The notes: generated by a model not told the origin, from the sequence alone. 64,000 nt of DNA from Priestia megaterium (GCF_023824195.1 NZ_CP085443.1:62001-126000), one strand, 5' to 3'; shown: positions 54,922 to 64,000, counted from the stretch's first letter. A program made the numbers and translations.

Positions 54922-55254
54922 CTATTCTCTTTCGAAGGCATTGATGGCATTTACGCTATGACTAATTGCAGCCCCAGCTTTAAGTGCAGCTGCTACAGTC
55001 ACTGCTTCTAAAATTTCATCCATCGTTCCACCTAGTTTTTTATACTTAGCTACATGAGCTTCAATACAATAAGGGCATCCTGTTGTATGGGCCACAGCAA
55101 TAGCAATCAACTCTTTTGCTTTAGGAGGAATCGTTCCAGTATTAAAAACCTCATGTTCAAACTGCATAAACTTTGCGGCAACCTTTGGCGATCTTTCCTT
55201 TAATTCACCTAATCTATTTAGATATGATTTTTTATATAAAGTATCGTCTGACAT
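54922..55254 (-). CDS. AhpD-like carboxymuconolactone decarboxylase family protein (110 aa)
   Basis: Small helical protein with the redox pair C60-x-x-C63 followed by H67 (CPYCIEAH), as in AhpD-type thiol reductases. Such proteins reduce disulfides or peroxides using a thiol relay. It is the first gene of the minus-strand acyl/sulfur unit, 48 nt before FAAL, with GGGGAGA in front of the ATG. A redox or thiol role in that pathway is plausible. Confidence 0.88.
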   Translation of the reverse strand: MSDDTLYKKSYLNRLGELKERSPKVAAKFMQFEHEVFNTGTIPPKAKELIAIAVAHTTGCPYCIEAHVAKYKKLGGTMDEILEAVTVAAALKAGAAISHSVNAINAFERE

Positions 55255-56034
55255 CTTTTATTTCTCCCCTCATTGTTTAAATATAAGTAACTATCATAAA
55301 GAGTAAAACAAACTACTTTAAAATAATAAAAACTTATTTAATCATCGGACGATTTTTCCACCTCTTTTTCATAATGGTAATATTTTACTACTTTGAAATA
55401 GAAGAAAATTAACCTATAATTACCTCTATTTGTAAAAAAATGTAGCTGCAAATGGATTCTACAAACAATATTTTGGGTTGTCAATCACTTTATTTAAAAT
55501 TTAAGAATAATTTAATAACTATTTTACAAGACTTTTAGGAGGTGAAATAAAGGCTATTTATCCACTAGGATAAGTACAATATTATGCTTAAAATTATATT
55601 AATAAAATCAAAGTGAAACTCATCTCAAAGAGTATTTTTGGAAGGTTTTACAAAAAATAAGAGGACTATAAGATATAAGAAAGTTTTGATGGTTTTTAAG
55701 AGCAGATGAATCTTTATTTAAAAGTGAGATATTCACTATATATAATATGTTTCTATAACACTCAAACATTTTTTTGAATGTTAAAGCATATGACAACGTT
55801 ACCATTTTTACTAAAATAGAGTGGTACGAAAAATTTTTTGTTTTTACAAGAGTGAAATATAAAAGTGAAGGTAAAAGAGGATTGTCGAATGAGGGATTAT
55901 ATCAGCTTTAAGGGTCTATTACGTAATTGACCTTAGATATAATCCCATTTGTTATAAAAATCTAGGTTAGGCTACTATTTAGCGAAATTGCTTATTGTAT
56001 TAAATTTGGAACGCTTAATTATCTAATTCTTATC
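55255..56034. other. Leader region of the acyl/sulfur operon
   Basis: 780 bp, very A/T-rich. The operon promoter should be here, but I could not pick it. An AGGAGGTG site near 55540 is followed only by a start-less 8-codon frame, a probable relic. Confidence 0.4.
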
Positions 56035-56643
56035 TTAGGCCTCAATTTCAAAACCTGAAGACTGTAATGGACCAATTGTTATTAAGTTAACTAACTGCAA
56101 TGCCATATGTTTAGGAGAGTAGACTAAATCATTATTAACCCACCATTCTACTGTACCGATCAATGCTGAAGAAATGAAATGGATTAATAATTCTGGTGGA
56201 GTTGAAAACTTTTGTTCTTGTAAATTTATTGTGGCAAATTCTTTTCTAAATTTCTCTTGAATAACTCCTTGCATTTTGCGATTAAATCCATGTACCCCTT
56301 TTTCACTTAACATGATTTGATAAAACGTAGCATGGTGAAAAATATTTGTAAATATAGCTTCAATCATTGATTGAAACTGAGATATTTTTACCCTTTTCTT
56401 TTGGATGTATATACAAGGGTTAATAATATCTGTTAGTTCCTCAAAAACTTCGTCAATTAATTTGTCTACCAAATCTTGCTTATCTACATAGTGAAGGTAA
56501 AAAGTAGCCCTGTTAATTAACGCATTGTCTGCAATATCCCTAATCGTAATAGATTCATAGCCTTTCTCTTGAATTAAATCAATAAACGATTCTTTAATCA
56601 TTTTTCGTGTTCGAATAACACGCAAATCTGTTTTTTTTAACAT
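56035..56643 (-). CDS. TetR-family transcriptional regulator (202 aa)
   Basis: N-terminal TetR helix-turn-helix (residues 9-55: TRKMIKESFIDLIQEKGYESITIRDIADNALINRATFYLHY) and a variable ligand-binding part. ATG with AGGTGATG upstream. Upstream and divergent is a broken YhgE/Pip-like transporter gene; downstream on the same strand, after 780 bp, is the acyl/sulfur unit. In many Bacilli this TetR subtype represses the adjoining transporter, so control of the acyl genes is only a possibility. Confidence 0.88.
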   Translation of the reverse strand: MLKKTDLRVIRTRKMIKESFIDLIQEKGYESITIRDIADNALINRATFYLHYVDKQDLVDKLIDEVFEELTDIINPCIYIQKKRVKISQFQSMIEAIFTNIFHHATFYQIMLSEKGVHGFNRKMQGVIQEKFRKEFATINLQEQKFSTPPELLIHFISSALIGTVEWWVNNDLVYSPKHMALQLVNLITIGPLQSSGFEIEA

Positions 56644-56832
56644 TTTCTCATCACCTGTCTATGATTTCAGTTTTAGTTAACACTTGGGACTCATGTGTTG
56701 TATATATAACAAATAACGCAATATTGATTATTGAGTATGTGAGAATAAGGAATATAATTACATTGTATATAACAAGGCGTTTCTTATGCAACGCCCTGTC
56801 AATGAAAACAAGATGCTCAGGAGGGAGATTAC

Positions 56833-58014
56833 GTGTGCGTATTTAAGAGTTTTTTTTCACAAAAAAGATTTTGGGGGAGCTTACTAGGAATTATCATCGT
56901 CGTTATGATTTTTAGTATTGCTTTCATAGGATCAATTGTTAATCCCACTCCGAAGGACTTGCCAGTTGCATTAGTAGTAAATGATAAAGGTGCTGAACTG
57001 CCTAATAAGACAAAACTGAATGCTGGTGAACAATACAAAGAAGCGTTACTAGATAATAAAGATATTCCCTTTAAGTGGTCAGTGATTGATCAGAGGGAAG
57101 ATGCTATCAGTGCAATGAACGAAAAGAAGTACTATGCAACGATTGTGATTCCAGAGAATATGTCTCAACAAATCATGTCCCTTCAATCGCCTTCACCACA
57201 AAAGCCAGAAGTAGAGGTAATTATTAATCAAGGAATGCATTACACAGCTGCTAATACAACAAAGCAGGTTATCGATCAAGTGCTTTCTAAAATAAATGGT
57301 CAAATTCAGAATACTGTTTTTACCCAGTTAGAAGCCAATAAAGCTACTATTACTCCTTCGTAAGCGAAACTTTTGAGTAGTCCTTTACTTGTGAAGAATG
57401 AAACAGTTAACGAAGTTGGAGATCATACAGCCAATGGAAATGCCCCTGTATTATTTACACAAATAATATGGATCGCAGTCATTATTAGTTCTGTTATTCA
57501 TTTTGTTATTATGAAGAAGGTTACAAATGGCCATATAAGTATCCGATCTGTTTTAACCCAATTAGTTGCAGGACTTCTATTTGCAACCGCCATTGCTTCT
57601 ACAGTCCTTTTATTTACCGATAAGGTATTAAACGTTAATATATCTGACTTCCAGGCAACACTCTTATTTTTAGTCTTTACTGCATTTATGTTTTATTTAC
57701 TTCAAAACGCTCTTTTAAATTGGTTAGGATTGGTAGGAGTTCCATTATTCATCTTACTTTTTCTCTTCTCAATTCCGGTATTAAATTTACCTCCAGAGTT
57801 TCTACCTACAGTAACTCAAGGTTGGTTTTATTCATGGGTTCCTTTTAAATATAGTGTAGAAGGTCTACGTAACATCTTCTATTTTGGAGGGCATAATATT
57901 GAAAGCTATTTATTTGTTTTAGGAATGATAGGTGTGGCTTCATTTATAATCATGTCGCTTTCTATACTCAAAACAACAAGTAAAGAAAAAACAATGGTAG
58001 CTGTAGAAAAGTAA
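56833..58014 (+). pseudogene. YhgE/Pip- or DUF3533-like membrane transporter gene with an in-frame stop
   Basis: One reading frame of about 394 codons is interrupted by TAA at 57361-57363. The first part (GTG start, GGAGGGAG site) has an N-terminal membrane helix and an extracellular region (PVALVVNDKG, ATIVIPENMS, NQGMHYTAANTTKQVIDQV). The second has five or six membrane segments (QIIWIAVIISSVIHF ... LPTVTQGWFYSWVPFKYSVEGLRNI). The layout is that of ABC-2-like YhgE/Pip proteins. The stop is one base change away from a sense codon. Confidence 0.75.
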
Positions 58015-58053
58015 TTTTTATTTATTAATAAAAAAGACCTTGAGAAGAGCAAG

Positions 58054-58565
58054 TGGGACTGACCCCCTATAGGGAGACAAATAAAAACACCTTTAAGTTA
58101 AAAAACGGGTATATACTACCTAACAATCACTTGGAGGTGTTTTTTCTATGGGGACAAGAGTTAGTTATCCAGCAGAGGTAAAGGTAAAAGCTATTGAGAT
58201 GAGATTAGCTGGTGTACCTGTCAAAGAAGTGCTTTCCCAATTAAACATTCGCAGTTACACCCAATTGAAAAGGTGGATGAGAAGGTATAAAAATGGAGAA
58301 ATTCGTCGATTTGAACAGCCCGTAGGCAAGTAATATTCGTACGGAAAGGGACCTGGCTTTAAAGACGAAATATCCAAATTGAAAGCAGAAAACCGGTATT
58401 TAACACAACAGATTGAGGTCTAAAAAAAGTACAAGGAACTGGAGAGGAAGTGGTCCCAGAAATCGTAGTGAACGTAGTGGAAGAGTTAAAAGATAAGATA
58501 CCAGTCTATCAAATCTGTCAGTACCTTGATATCCCTCGATCGACTTATTATCGCTGGAGGCAACA
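58054..58565 (+). mobile_element. Remnant of an IS3-family (IS150-like) insertion sequence
   Basis: Left end TGGGACTGACCCCC resembles IS3-group ends. Next is a hairpin (AAACACCT / AGGTGTTTT) and OrfA: a helix-turn-helix protein SYPAEVKVKAIEMRLAGVPVKEVL ... SYTQLKRWMRRYKNGEI (58148-58330), cut by a stop. A decayed frame with KAENRYLTQQIE follows, then OrfB's start (VVEELKDKIPVYQICQYLDI, RSTYYRWR) ending abruptly at about 58565. The DDE catalytic domain and right end are missing. Confidence 0.8.
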
Positions 58566-59207
58566 GGAATTGCTGCTATTATCCTAATAACCATTTATAC
58601 AGCTCTTTCTTACATGGGTGCTTCAAGTGTAGAAAAACTTGGACACTTAGATAACGGAGGTACTGTTTTAATAAAAGTCTCGAATTATTATTTTGGAGCT
58701 TACGGTGGAATATTATTAGGGTTAATGATTACGGTAGCTTGTTTAACAACTAGTGTAGGACTTGTTGCTTCTTGTTCTTCATTCTTTCATAAACTATTTC
58801 CAAAGGTACCTTATAAAATACTTGCTATTAGTCTATGTGGTTTTAGTGCAATCGTTGCTAACATCGGGTTAACGCAGTTAATTGCTATTTCTATACCTCT
58901 ATTAACAGCTATTTATCCATTAGCTATTGTATTGATATTCTTAACTTTTTTTCATCCTTTATTTAAAGGAAAAACTGAAGTTTATCAAGGGAGCTTACTT
59001 TTGACATTTATTATTAGTCTATTCGATGGATTAAATACGGGTGGTATTCACATTTCATCTATTAATAGTTTCTTTATTAGAGTTCTCCCTATGTACAAAG
59101 TAGGACTAGGGTGGATTGTTCCAGCTATTATTGGAGTATTAATAGGTTTTAGCATAGTACAAGTAAAAATCCTTCTTAATTACAGATCATCTAGACTGAA
59201 TAAATAA
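58566..59207 (+). pseudogene. brnQ: C-terminal half of a BrnQ-type branched-chain amino-acid transporter
   Basis: About 213 codons of a Na+-coupled Ile/Leu/Val carrier: LSYMGASSVEKLGHLDNGGTVL, then VACLTTSVGLVASCSSFF and PKVPYKILAI blocks, and the C-terminal helices. Intact BrnQ has about 440 residues; the N-terminal half is lost exactly at the IS remnant, so an IS-linked deletion made the junction. No start codon with a ribosome site remains; an internal ATG at 58614 is only formal. Confidence 0.8.
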
Positions 59208-59864
59208 TAAGGATTGTGGTGCGAAGATTACACCCATTTGAAAGGGACATATAGTTTCTTCTATTACAATATTGCTTTTATCAAGATATGAGTTTAAGGT
59301 CCTCTGTTAAACGTAAAAAATAACCTTTGCATCAAAATCACATTTTTTATATTTCAAAATATTTATTGTAGGTTTTTGTCAGCTTCTGTGGTCTCTATGA
59401 TAAATTAAAGCTACATTTGTTAAGAACGAATGAAAACGATTACAATATTGCAATTCTAACTGATGATTCAGTCTGTTTAAATAGTTCAACATTATAATAA
59501 TCTCTAACTTTTATCTTATTGAAAAAATGTAAGGAATTGAAATATCAATTATACAGTGGCTATCTTCTTCTACTAGCCACATTAAAAGAAAGTAATCACG
59601 CTCTAGCTATAATCATGCTTATTATATTGAACCTTGAATAAAATAGCTAAATGAATTATTTCTGGGGGGAGACAATCTAAACAACACTGATTGTAACTAA
59701 TTGTTATATAAAGAAACACATAATATGATGATTTGATTTGTCACCTGTAATTTTGTAAGAAAACTATGATTGAACGATTAAAAATACCGAAAATTCCTAC
59801 CTAAATAAGTAAAAAATAAAAATTATATTAGAAATTACATTTTATTAATTATGGAGTCGATATT
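59208..59864. other. Leader region of the glutamate dehydrogenase gene
   Basis: A/T-rich, no gene seen. Contains the cre-like site described separately. Confidence 0.45.
59430..59445 (+). promoter_or_regulatory. Candidate CcpA binding site (cre)
   Basis: ATGAAAACGATTACAA fits the consensus WTGNNARCGNWWWCAW at every position. It lies about 420 bp upstream of the glutamate dehydrogenase gene, which is under carbon control in B. subtilis. Confidence 0.5.
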
Positions 59865-61157
59865 ATGATAACTACTGAAACTTTAAGAAAATTATCTAAG
59901 GAACAGAAGGAAGAAAAAGATTCGCTGAACTTATTTCTTTCTACACAAACAGTTATAAAAGAAGCTCTGGATAAGCTAGGCTATTCAAATGATTTATTTG
60001 AATTATTAAAAGAACCTATTCGAATGCTAACCGTTCGTATTCCTGTCAAAATGGACGATGGTTCGGTCAAAGTATTTACGGCCTTTCGTTCCCAGCATAA
60101 CGATGCCGTAGGACCAACTAAAGGAGGAGTACGCTTCCATCCTGAAGTGAATGAAGAAGAAGTAAAAGCATTGTCTACTTGGATGACTTTAAAGTGTGGG
60201 ATTGCAAACCTCCCTTATGGTGGTGGGAAAGGCGGCATTATTTGCGATCCGAGAAATATGACGTTTGGAGAGCTGGAGCGATTAAGTCGAGGTTATGTGC
60301 GTGCAATAAGCCAAATTGTTGGTCCTACGAAAGACATTCCGGCACCTGACGTGTATACGAATTCTCAAATTATGGCGTGGATGATGGATGAGTACAGCCG
60401 TCTTCGCGAATATGATTCCCCTGGTTTTATTACAGGCAAACCCATTGTTTTAGGAGGATCACATGGTCGTGAAACAGCAACAGCACGAGGGGTAGCAATT
60501 TGTATTAAAGAAGCTGCAAAGAAAAAAGGTATTAACTTGCAAGATGCGCGTATCGTGATTCAAGGTTTTGGAAATGCAGGAAGCTTTCTGGCCAAATTCA
60601 TGCATGATGCAGGAGCCAAAGTAATTGGTATTTCAGATGCGCATGGTGCTCTTTATGATCCTGCAGGGCTTGATATTAATTATTTGCTTGATCGACGTGA
60701 TAGCTTTGGTACAGTTACAAATTTATTTACGGATGTCCTTACAAACCAAGAATTACTAGAAAAAGAGTGTGACATCCTTGTACCAGCAGCCGTTTCAAAC
60801 CAAATTACGGCACAAAACGCTCATAATATAAAAGCTCCGATTGTAGTAGAAGCAGCAAATGGGCCAACAACTCTCGAAGCGACAAAAATTTTGGATGAAA
60901 GAGAAATCCTCCTTGTACCAGATATATTAGCAAGTGCAGGCGGTGTCACTGTTTCTTACTTTGAATGGGTTCAAAATAATCAAGGATATTATTGGTCAGA
61001 GAAAGAAGTGGCTGAAAAACTTCGTAAAGTCATGGTTAATTCTTTTGAAAATATTTATCAGACATCTCAAGATTATCAAGTTAATATGCGTTTAGCTGCC
61101 TATATGGTAGGAATAACAAAATCAGCCGAAGCTTCACGTTTCCGAGGCTGGGTATAA
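59865..61157 (+). CDS. rocG: Catabolic NAD-glutamate dehydrogenase, RocG type (430 aa)
   Basis: Oxidative deamination of glutamate to 2-oxoglutarate and ammonia. LNLFLSTQT near the N-terminus, PTKGGVRFHPEV, the catalytic Lys in PYGGGKGG (K122), the NAD-binding VIQGFGNAGSF and the end EASRFRGWV follow B. subtilis RocG closely. It can use the glutamate made by the hut enzymes in this window. ATG start; ribosome site weak (ATGGAG). Regulation by carbon source is suggested by the cre-like site. Confidence 0.93.
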   Translation: MITTETLRKLSKEQKEEKDSLNLFLSTQTVIKEALDKLGYSNDLFELLKEPIRMLTVRIPVKMDDGSVKVFTAFRSQHNDAVGPTKGGVRFHPEVNEEEVKALSTWMTLKCGIANLPYGGGKGGIICDPRNMTFGELERLSRGYVRAISQIVGPTKDIPAPDVYTNSQIMAWMMDEYSRLREYDSPGFITGKPIVLGGSHGRETATARGVAICIKEAAKKKGINLQDARIVIQGFGNAGSFLAKFMHDAGAKVIGISDAHGALYDPAGLDINYLLDRRDSFGTVTNLFTDVLTNQELLEKECDILVPAAVSNQITAQNAHNIKAPIVVEAANGPTTLEATKILDEREILLVPDILASAGGVTVSYFEWVQNNQGYYWSEKEVAEKLRKVMVNSFENIYQTSQDYQVNMRLAAYMVGITKSAEASRFRGWV

Positions 61158-61225
61158 AATATAAGAATTTTCTATAATTCTATAAAGAAAGAATTATTAA
61201 TAACATTTAAAGTGAGGAATTTGTA

Positions 61226-61375
61226 ATGTGGGTTATTACTATAATCAATGCCTATTCAAAGAGCAATAATATTGTTATGTTTGAATTTAATACGGAAAAG
61301 GAAGCAAGAGAAACTTTTAAAAAAATACAAGAACATAAAATTCTTTCCGAGGTTATTTGCTGCTACAACCCTTAA
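61226..61375 (+). CDS. Small hypothetical protein (49 aa)
   Basis: ATG with GTGAGG 7-8 nt upstream. The pattern of a beta strand (MWVITIINAYS), a second strand (NIVMFEFNTEKEARETFKKIQEHKILSEVI) and a final CCYNP looks like a folded ferredoxin-like mini-domain. No family recognised. It starts 68 nt after rocG on the same strand and may be co-transcribed. Confidence 0.5.
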   Translation: MWVITIINAYSKSNNIVMFEFNTEKEARETFKKIQEHKILSEVICCYNP

Positions 61376-61542
61376 TTTACCTTATCTATTACTTTATAGG
61401 AACGGTTTTGATGAAACATTAGTAATTAGAAACATAGAAAGTCAGTTTCTCTAAATGACTAACTTATGGAGTTATTCCAAGTAGTATATGAATGAAATTC
61501 ACCTATTTGGGATGGACTTGTCCTGTAAAGTAAGGCGTTCTT

Positions 61543-61618
61543 TTTATAGAAGAAACTCGTCAAAAAGAGACCTTCACTCTTATAGAGCAAAGGCCTCTTT
61601 TTGACGAGTTTCTTCTAT
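61543..61618. terminator. Very long bidirectional terminator hairpin
   Basis: Arms of about 27 bp (TAGAAGAAACTCGTCAAAAA and its complement, nearly perfect) around a 15-nt loop, between convergent genes. It covers the last codon of the minus-strand gene. Confidence 0.85.
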
Positions 61619-61887
61619 TTTTTATCAATTTTCCCAAAATCATATCTCCTCATCACAATAGCGTTTGCACCTATTTGATAGGCGTTTTTAATCATCCGGT
61701 CCAAAGCTTCTTTTCTTGAATCTTCAAGCATAACTGTATATTGCTTGCTTTCTCCTCCTACTAAGGATTTTAACCCTGCCATAATATCGCCACCAATCCC
61801 TCTACTTCTTACAATTAGACCAAGTACAGGGCCTTTTACTTCTACAATTTTGTAACCCTCGTTTTTTTCTGTAGTAACTACCAACAC
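61615..61887 (-). CDS. YbjQ/UPF0145-like protein, C-terminally short (90 aa)
   Basis: VVTTEKNEGYKIVEVKGPVLGLIVRSRGIGGDIMAGLKSLVGGESKQY and AYQIGANAIVMRRYD follow the UPF0145 (YbjQ) pattern; relatives form pentamers, function unknown. Typical proteins run 10-15 residues longer with a Gly-Thr-Ala-Val ending; here the frame ends in GKIDKK next to a terminator. GTG start with GGAGGGG upstream. Confidence 0.75.
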   Translation of the reverse strand: MLVVTTEKNEGYKIVEVKGPVLGLIVRSRGIGGDIMAGLKSLVGGESKQYTVMLEDSRKEALDRMIKNAYQIGANAIVMRRYDFGKIDKK

Positions 61888-62291
61888 ATTAATCCCCTCC
61901 GCCTTTATATTGGGATTTCTTATAGTATTTAATTAACCAATAAAAATAGCATAATAGATGCATTATTCATTTGCCTATATTGGGAGTAATCAGTGAAACA
62001 TTTAATATTCATTGAATACTTTGTTGATAATTCAATAAAACTAAAATAATCTAATTTCTGAAAATCCCCTTTGAGTAAACGGTATAGTCGCTTTCTTTTT
62101 CCTATCTACTCAAAGGGAAGCATACCATTACCAGACCCGCAGTTTTCGATAGGGATAGTTTCCGCGTCTAAACTAGTGGCGTGAGCCACACTATATAAAA
62201 GCCACTTCTTGTCGCACCATAATTAACATTCTCGGAAGTAAAGCACACCTCCCTCCATTCGGAGAGAGGTGTTATTCATTCTTAAAGTCTT
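61888..62291. other. Non-coding stretch
   Basis: A hairpin CACCTCCCTC / GAGAGGTG (62244-62271) and the inverted pair CTACTCAAAGG / CCTTTGAGTA(A) near 62070-62110. No gene seen. Confidence 0.45.
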
Positions 62292-62480
62292 TTATTTTCT
62301 GTTTTTTCTAAGTGAGGAGAGCCCTATAAGGGCTGCTTCAAATGTAATTATAATTCCAACAGCAAGGATTCCCAGAGACACAACTTTGTTAGGAATATAT
62401 CTAGCAAAAGTCGATAAAAGTGCCCCTGAAATTCCTAACCAGACTAAAACTATTAGCTTAGGAAAACAACTTAAAGTTCC
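62292..62480 (-). pseudogene. Membrane-protein frame without start codon, after doxX
   Basis: An open frame of about 60 codons with two hydrophobic stretches (LIVLVWLGISGALLSTF, VVSLGILAVGIIITFEAALIGLSSL) overlaps the end of the DoxX gene but has no usable start codon. It may be a gene fragment or a frameshifted neighbour. Confidence 0.3.
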
Positions 62481-62808
62481 ACATAATTACCATCATAGAT
62501 AATATCAAACAGATTGTTGCAGGAATAATCATCTCAATAGGTTGATGGGCCCGAAAAATATGGGCATGTATGGCACCTATCATGAGAATTACAAACAATA
62601 CGCCAGATACAAAAACCAAGTATGGATTCCAAATACCGCCAATCATTGCTATTGCTCCAATAAGTTCCACAATTCCAATTACAGACATTAACCATAATGG
62701 ATATTGATAGTGCTGCCAATGTTCAACCTGAAACGGTATACGAAAAAGTTTTATGAAACCTCCCACTAAAATAAAAACGGCTAAAATTACTTGCATAATA
62801 GTCATCAT
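62458..62808 (-). CDS. DoxX-family membrane protein (116 aa)
   Basis: Four membrane segments with the DoxX pattern: AVFILVGGFIKLF in the first helix, VEHWQHYQYPLWLMSVIGIVELIGAIAMIGG between helices one and two. Function is not well defined; some members work with thiol oxidoreductases. ATG-ATG start with AAAGGAG about 10 nt upstream. Confidence 0.82.
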   Translation of the reverse strand: MMTIMQVILAVFILVGGFIKLFRIPFQVEHWQHYQYPLWLMSVIGIVELIGAIAMIGGIWNPYLVFVSGVLFVILMIGAIHAHIFRAHQPIEMIIPATICLILSMMVIMWNFKLFS

Positions 62809-63043
62809 CTAAACTTACTCCTTTTAAAAATCCTTTTGAGTAACAATGCCATCTTGAATGGTATGACTCAAATCAATATATTTTTGACTCTTCATACTAA
62901 ATCCCCCCTCTGTTCACCTTAATAAAAACAACTTATATATGGAAATTTCATTATTTTTTCTTTTTCTAAAGGTGTATACTTCATACAATCCTAATTAACA
63001 TATTGTCAATCAAATAAAATTTCAAGTACAAATAATATGTCCT

Positions 63044-63367
63044 CTACTTTAACACCCAACCATATATAACTGCCCCAAAAGAGGACAAATGCTCTATTGG
63101 GATGATAAAACGTGCGAGAATGAGACCTGCTGGTATTAACATAATAAAATACTTCAAGTTGAACTTACGTTGCCAGCCTAAAAATAATAAAGGAACAACG
63201 AGACTTAAATTTAAAATAGAACCTACTACCATTCCCTTTAGATTAGGAGATGATGAATTGATTTGAAAAAAGGAATGATATAACAAGTAATTTGAAATTA
63301 ACACAAAAAGCAATCCGAAAAGACATAATGTAGACGTTTCATTTTTCTTAAGAATCAAACGATTCAC
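63044..63367 (-). CDS. Membrane protein, perhaps truncated (107 aa)
   Basis: Three to four hydrophobic segments after a basic N-terminus (NRLILKKNETS). The GTG start has only a weak purine-rich site. The last part (ARFIIPIEHLSSFGAVIYGWVLK) breaks off after a helix that looks mid-protein, so this may be the N-terminal part of a larger protein. No family recognised. Confidence 0.45.
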   Translation of the reverse strand: MNRLILKKNETSTLCLFGLLFVLISNYLLYHSFFQINSSSPNLKGMVVGSILNLSLVVPLLFLGWQRKFNLKYFIMLIPAGLILARFIIPIEHLSSFGAVIYGWVLK

Positions 63368-63576
63368 CCCATTTTTAAGTTTTTTAATAGTATTTCATCT
63401 ATATAATTAGTTGACATGTTACTTATTGTTAAATAATTATTTTATCTGGAAAGCTCCCCAATAAAGGATTTTCTCATTGATTTAAAAGGAACATGAGAAC
63501 CGTTGATTAACATGCTATCTTACTTTATTTCAGGTTAAACAGGTTTTAGCATAGTGGTTTTTTATTTGGAGGTCTA

Positions 63577-63642
63577 CTACCCAATATCTTGTGCCTTCTT
63601 TATTTCTTCTTCACTAATCCGGTAATTACTCATATCCATCAT
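63577..63642 (-). CDS. Possible 21-residue peptide or gene stub
   Basis: ATG-ATG start with a good GGAGG site, then SNYRISEEEIKKAQDIG and a stop. Likely the 5' stub of a lost gene, though a real small peptide cannot be excluded. Confidence 0.25.
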   Translation of the reverse strand: MMDMSNYRISEEEIKKAQDIG

Positions 63643-63686
63643 AACGCCTCCGTACGTTCTATATTCATAAGATATAGTTGATTCCA

Positions 63687-64000
63687 TTATTCAATCAATA
63701 ATTGCTTAAGGTTCTCTAAACTGCTTTGGGGAACTTTACAAGCCAGACGAAGGTAATTTTCAATATCACCGTATTGTCTTATAATCTTGTTATACACTTC
63801 TTCTAAGTAATCACGTCTAACTTCTAAGATTGGTTTTATACGCTCTGAAGACATTTGGAACAAACTCATCCATCGAATAAACGTTTCTATCTTTTTCATA
63901 CGTTTCGCAATTAATTGATTAGATAAAAGGTATTCATTTATCACCGTTTCATATGGCACCCCCACAAGTAATTGGATAAGGGCTGATATAAACCCAGTAC
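63687..64000 (-). CDS. Tyrosine phosphatase of the Y_phosphatase3/IphP type, C-terminal part (runs off the right edge)
   Basis: The frame stays open to the window edge, so the gene begins outside. At the edge the sequence reads TGFISALIQLLVGVPYETVINEYLLSN: the TG is the end of the active-site loop HC-x5-RTG, and the next part is the conserved LGVPxETIxxDYLLSN of this phosphatase family. The Cys and Arg themselves lie beyond the window. The internal GTG starts near 63965 are not real starts. Acts on phosphotyrosine, phosphoserine or lipid phosphates in known relatives. Confidence 0.75.
   Translation of the reverse strand, partial: TGFISALIQLLVGVPYETVINEYLLSNQLIAKRMKKIETFIRWMSLFQMSSERIKPILEVRRDYLEEVYNKIIRQYGDIENYLRLACKVPQSSLENLKQLLIE

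Noticed and set aside
57361..57363. Frameshift as the cause of the YhgE/Pip-like split
   Set aside because: Both parts are in the same frame; a single TAA codon separates them, so it is a nonsense mutation.

Overview
The window looks like part of a large plasmid or secondary replicon of a spore-forming Bacillaceae, most like Priestia (Bacillus) megaterium. Pointers are low G+C, strong Shine-Dalgarno sites, a gerA-family germination operon, a gamma-type SASP, and SAM-I and c-di-AMP riboswitches. A ParM/ParR-like partition pair with an iteron-like upstream region, stable-RNA genes beside a tyrosine recombinase, and many truncated genes point to a plasmid. No replication initiator is visible, so this is inference. 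Most gene identities rest on remembered family sequences and were not checked by search.

Layout. 0-4.3 kb: partition genes (minus), an MntA/HepT antitoxin/toxin pair and a Spo0E-like gene. 5.0-7.85 kb: a stable-RNA island with SRP RNA and 5S rRNA in one unit (no 16S/23S), an unassigned folded RNA ahead of them, a tyrosine recombinase, and a tRNA array in which several members are broken, chimeric or altered. 8-16.5 kb: small membrane proteins and a germination receptor operon gerA-gerC-gerB-gerB-gerB, whose B genes form a tandem array with a period of about 1.32 kb. 16.5-20 kb: a DUF4046-like gene and a scrap zone (phage-like pieces, truncated Rpn nuclease, permease fragment). 20.4-31.2 kb: kimA under a c-di-AMP riboswitch, a DUF3231 gene, a short SASP, a nitroreductase, a cold-shock gene, a peptidase-like membrane protein with an altered active site, a MetE-like enzyme under a SAM-I riboswitch and an intact Rpn nuclease. 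31.4-37 kb: an XRE-cupin regulator divergent from a LysE exporter, orphan immunity-like genes and a shortened TnrA-like regulator. 37.4-46 kb: the histidine utilisation set (hutM divergent from hutPHUIG). 48.4-56.7 kb: a minus-strand gene set combining fatty-acid activation (FAAL, ACP, LuxE-like transferase), a flavin monooxygenase, an AhpD-like protein and a dedicated IscU/cysteine desulfurase pair, with a TetR regulator upstream. 56.8-59.2 kb: two broken genes around an IS3-family remnant. 59.8-64 kb: rocG-type glutamate dehydrogenase and small genes, ending in a phosphatase that runs off the right edge.

How it works together. The replicon seems to carry nutrient and sporulation functions: histidine uptake and breakdown to glutamate, glutamate dehydrogenase, amino-acid exporters, K+ import, methionine synthesis and a germinant receptor with three candidate B subunits. 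The most system-like unfamiliar locus is the acyl/sulfur gene set at 48.9-55.3 kb, although its FAAL gene has a frameshift. A dispersed repeat containing a terminator hairpin lies just after the stop codons of several genes.
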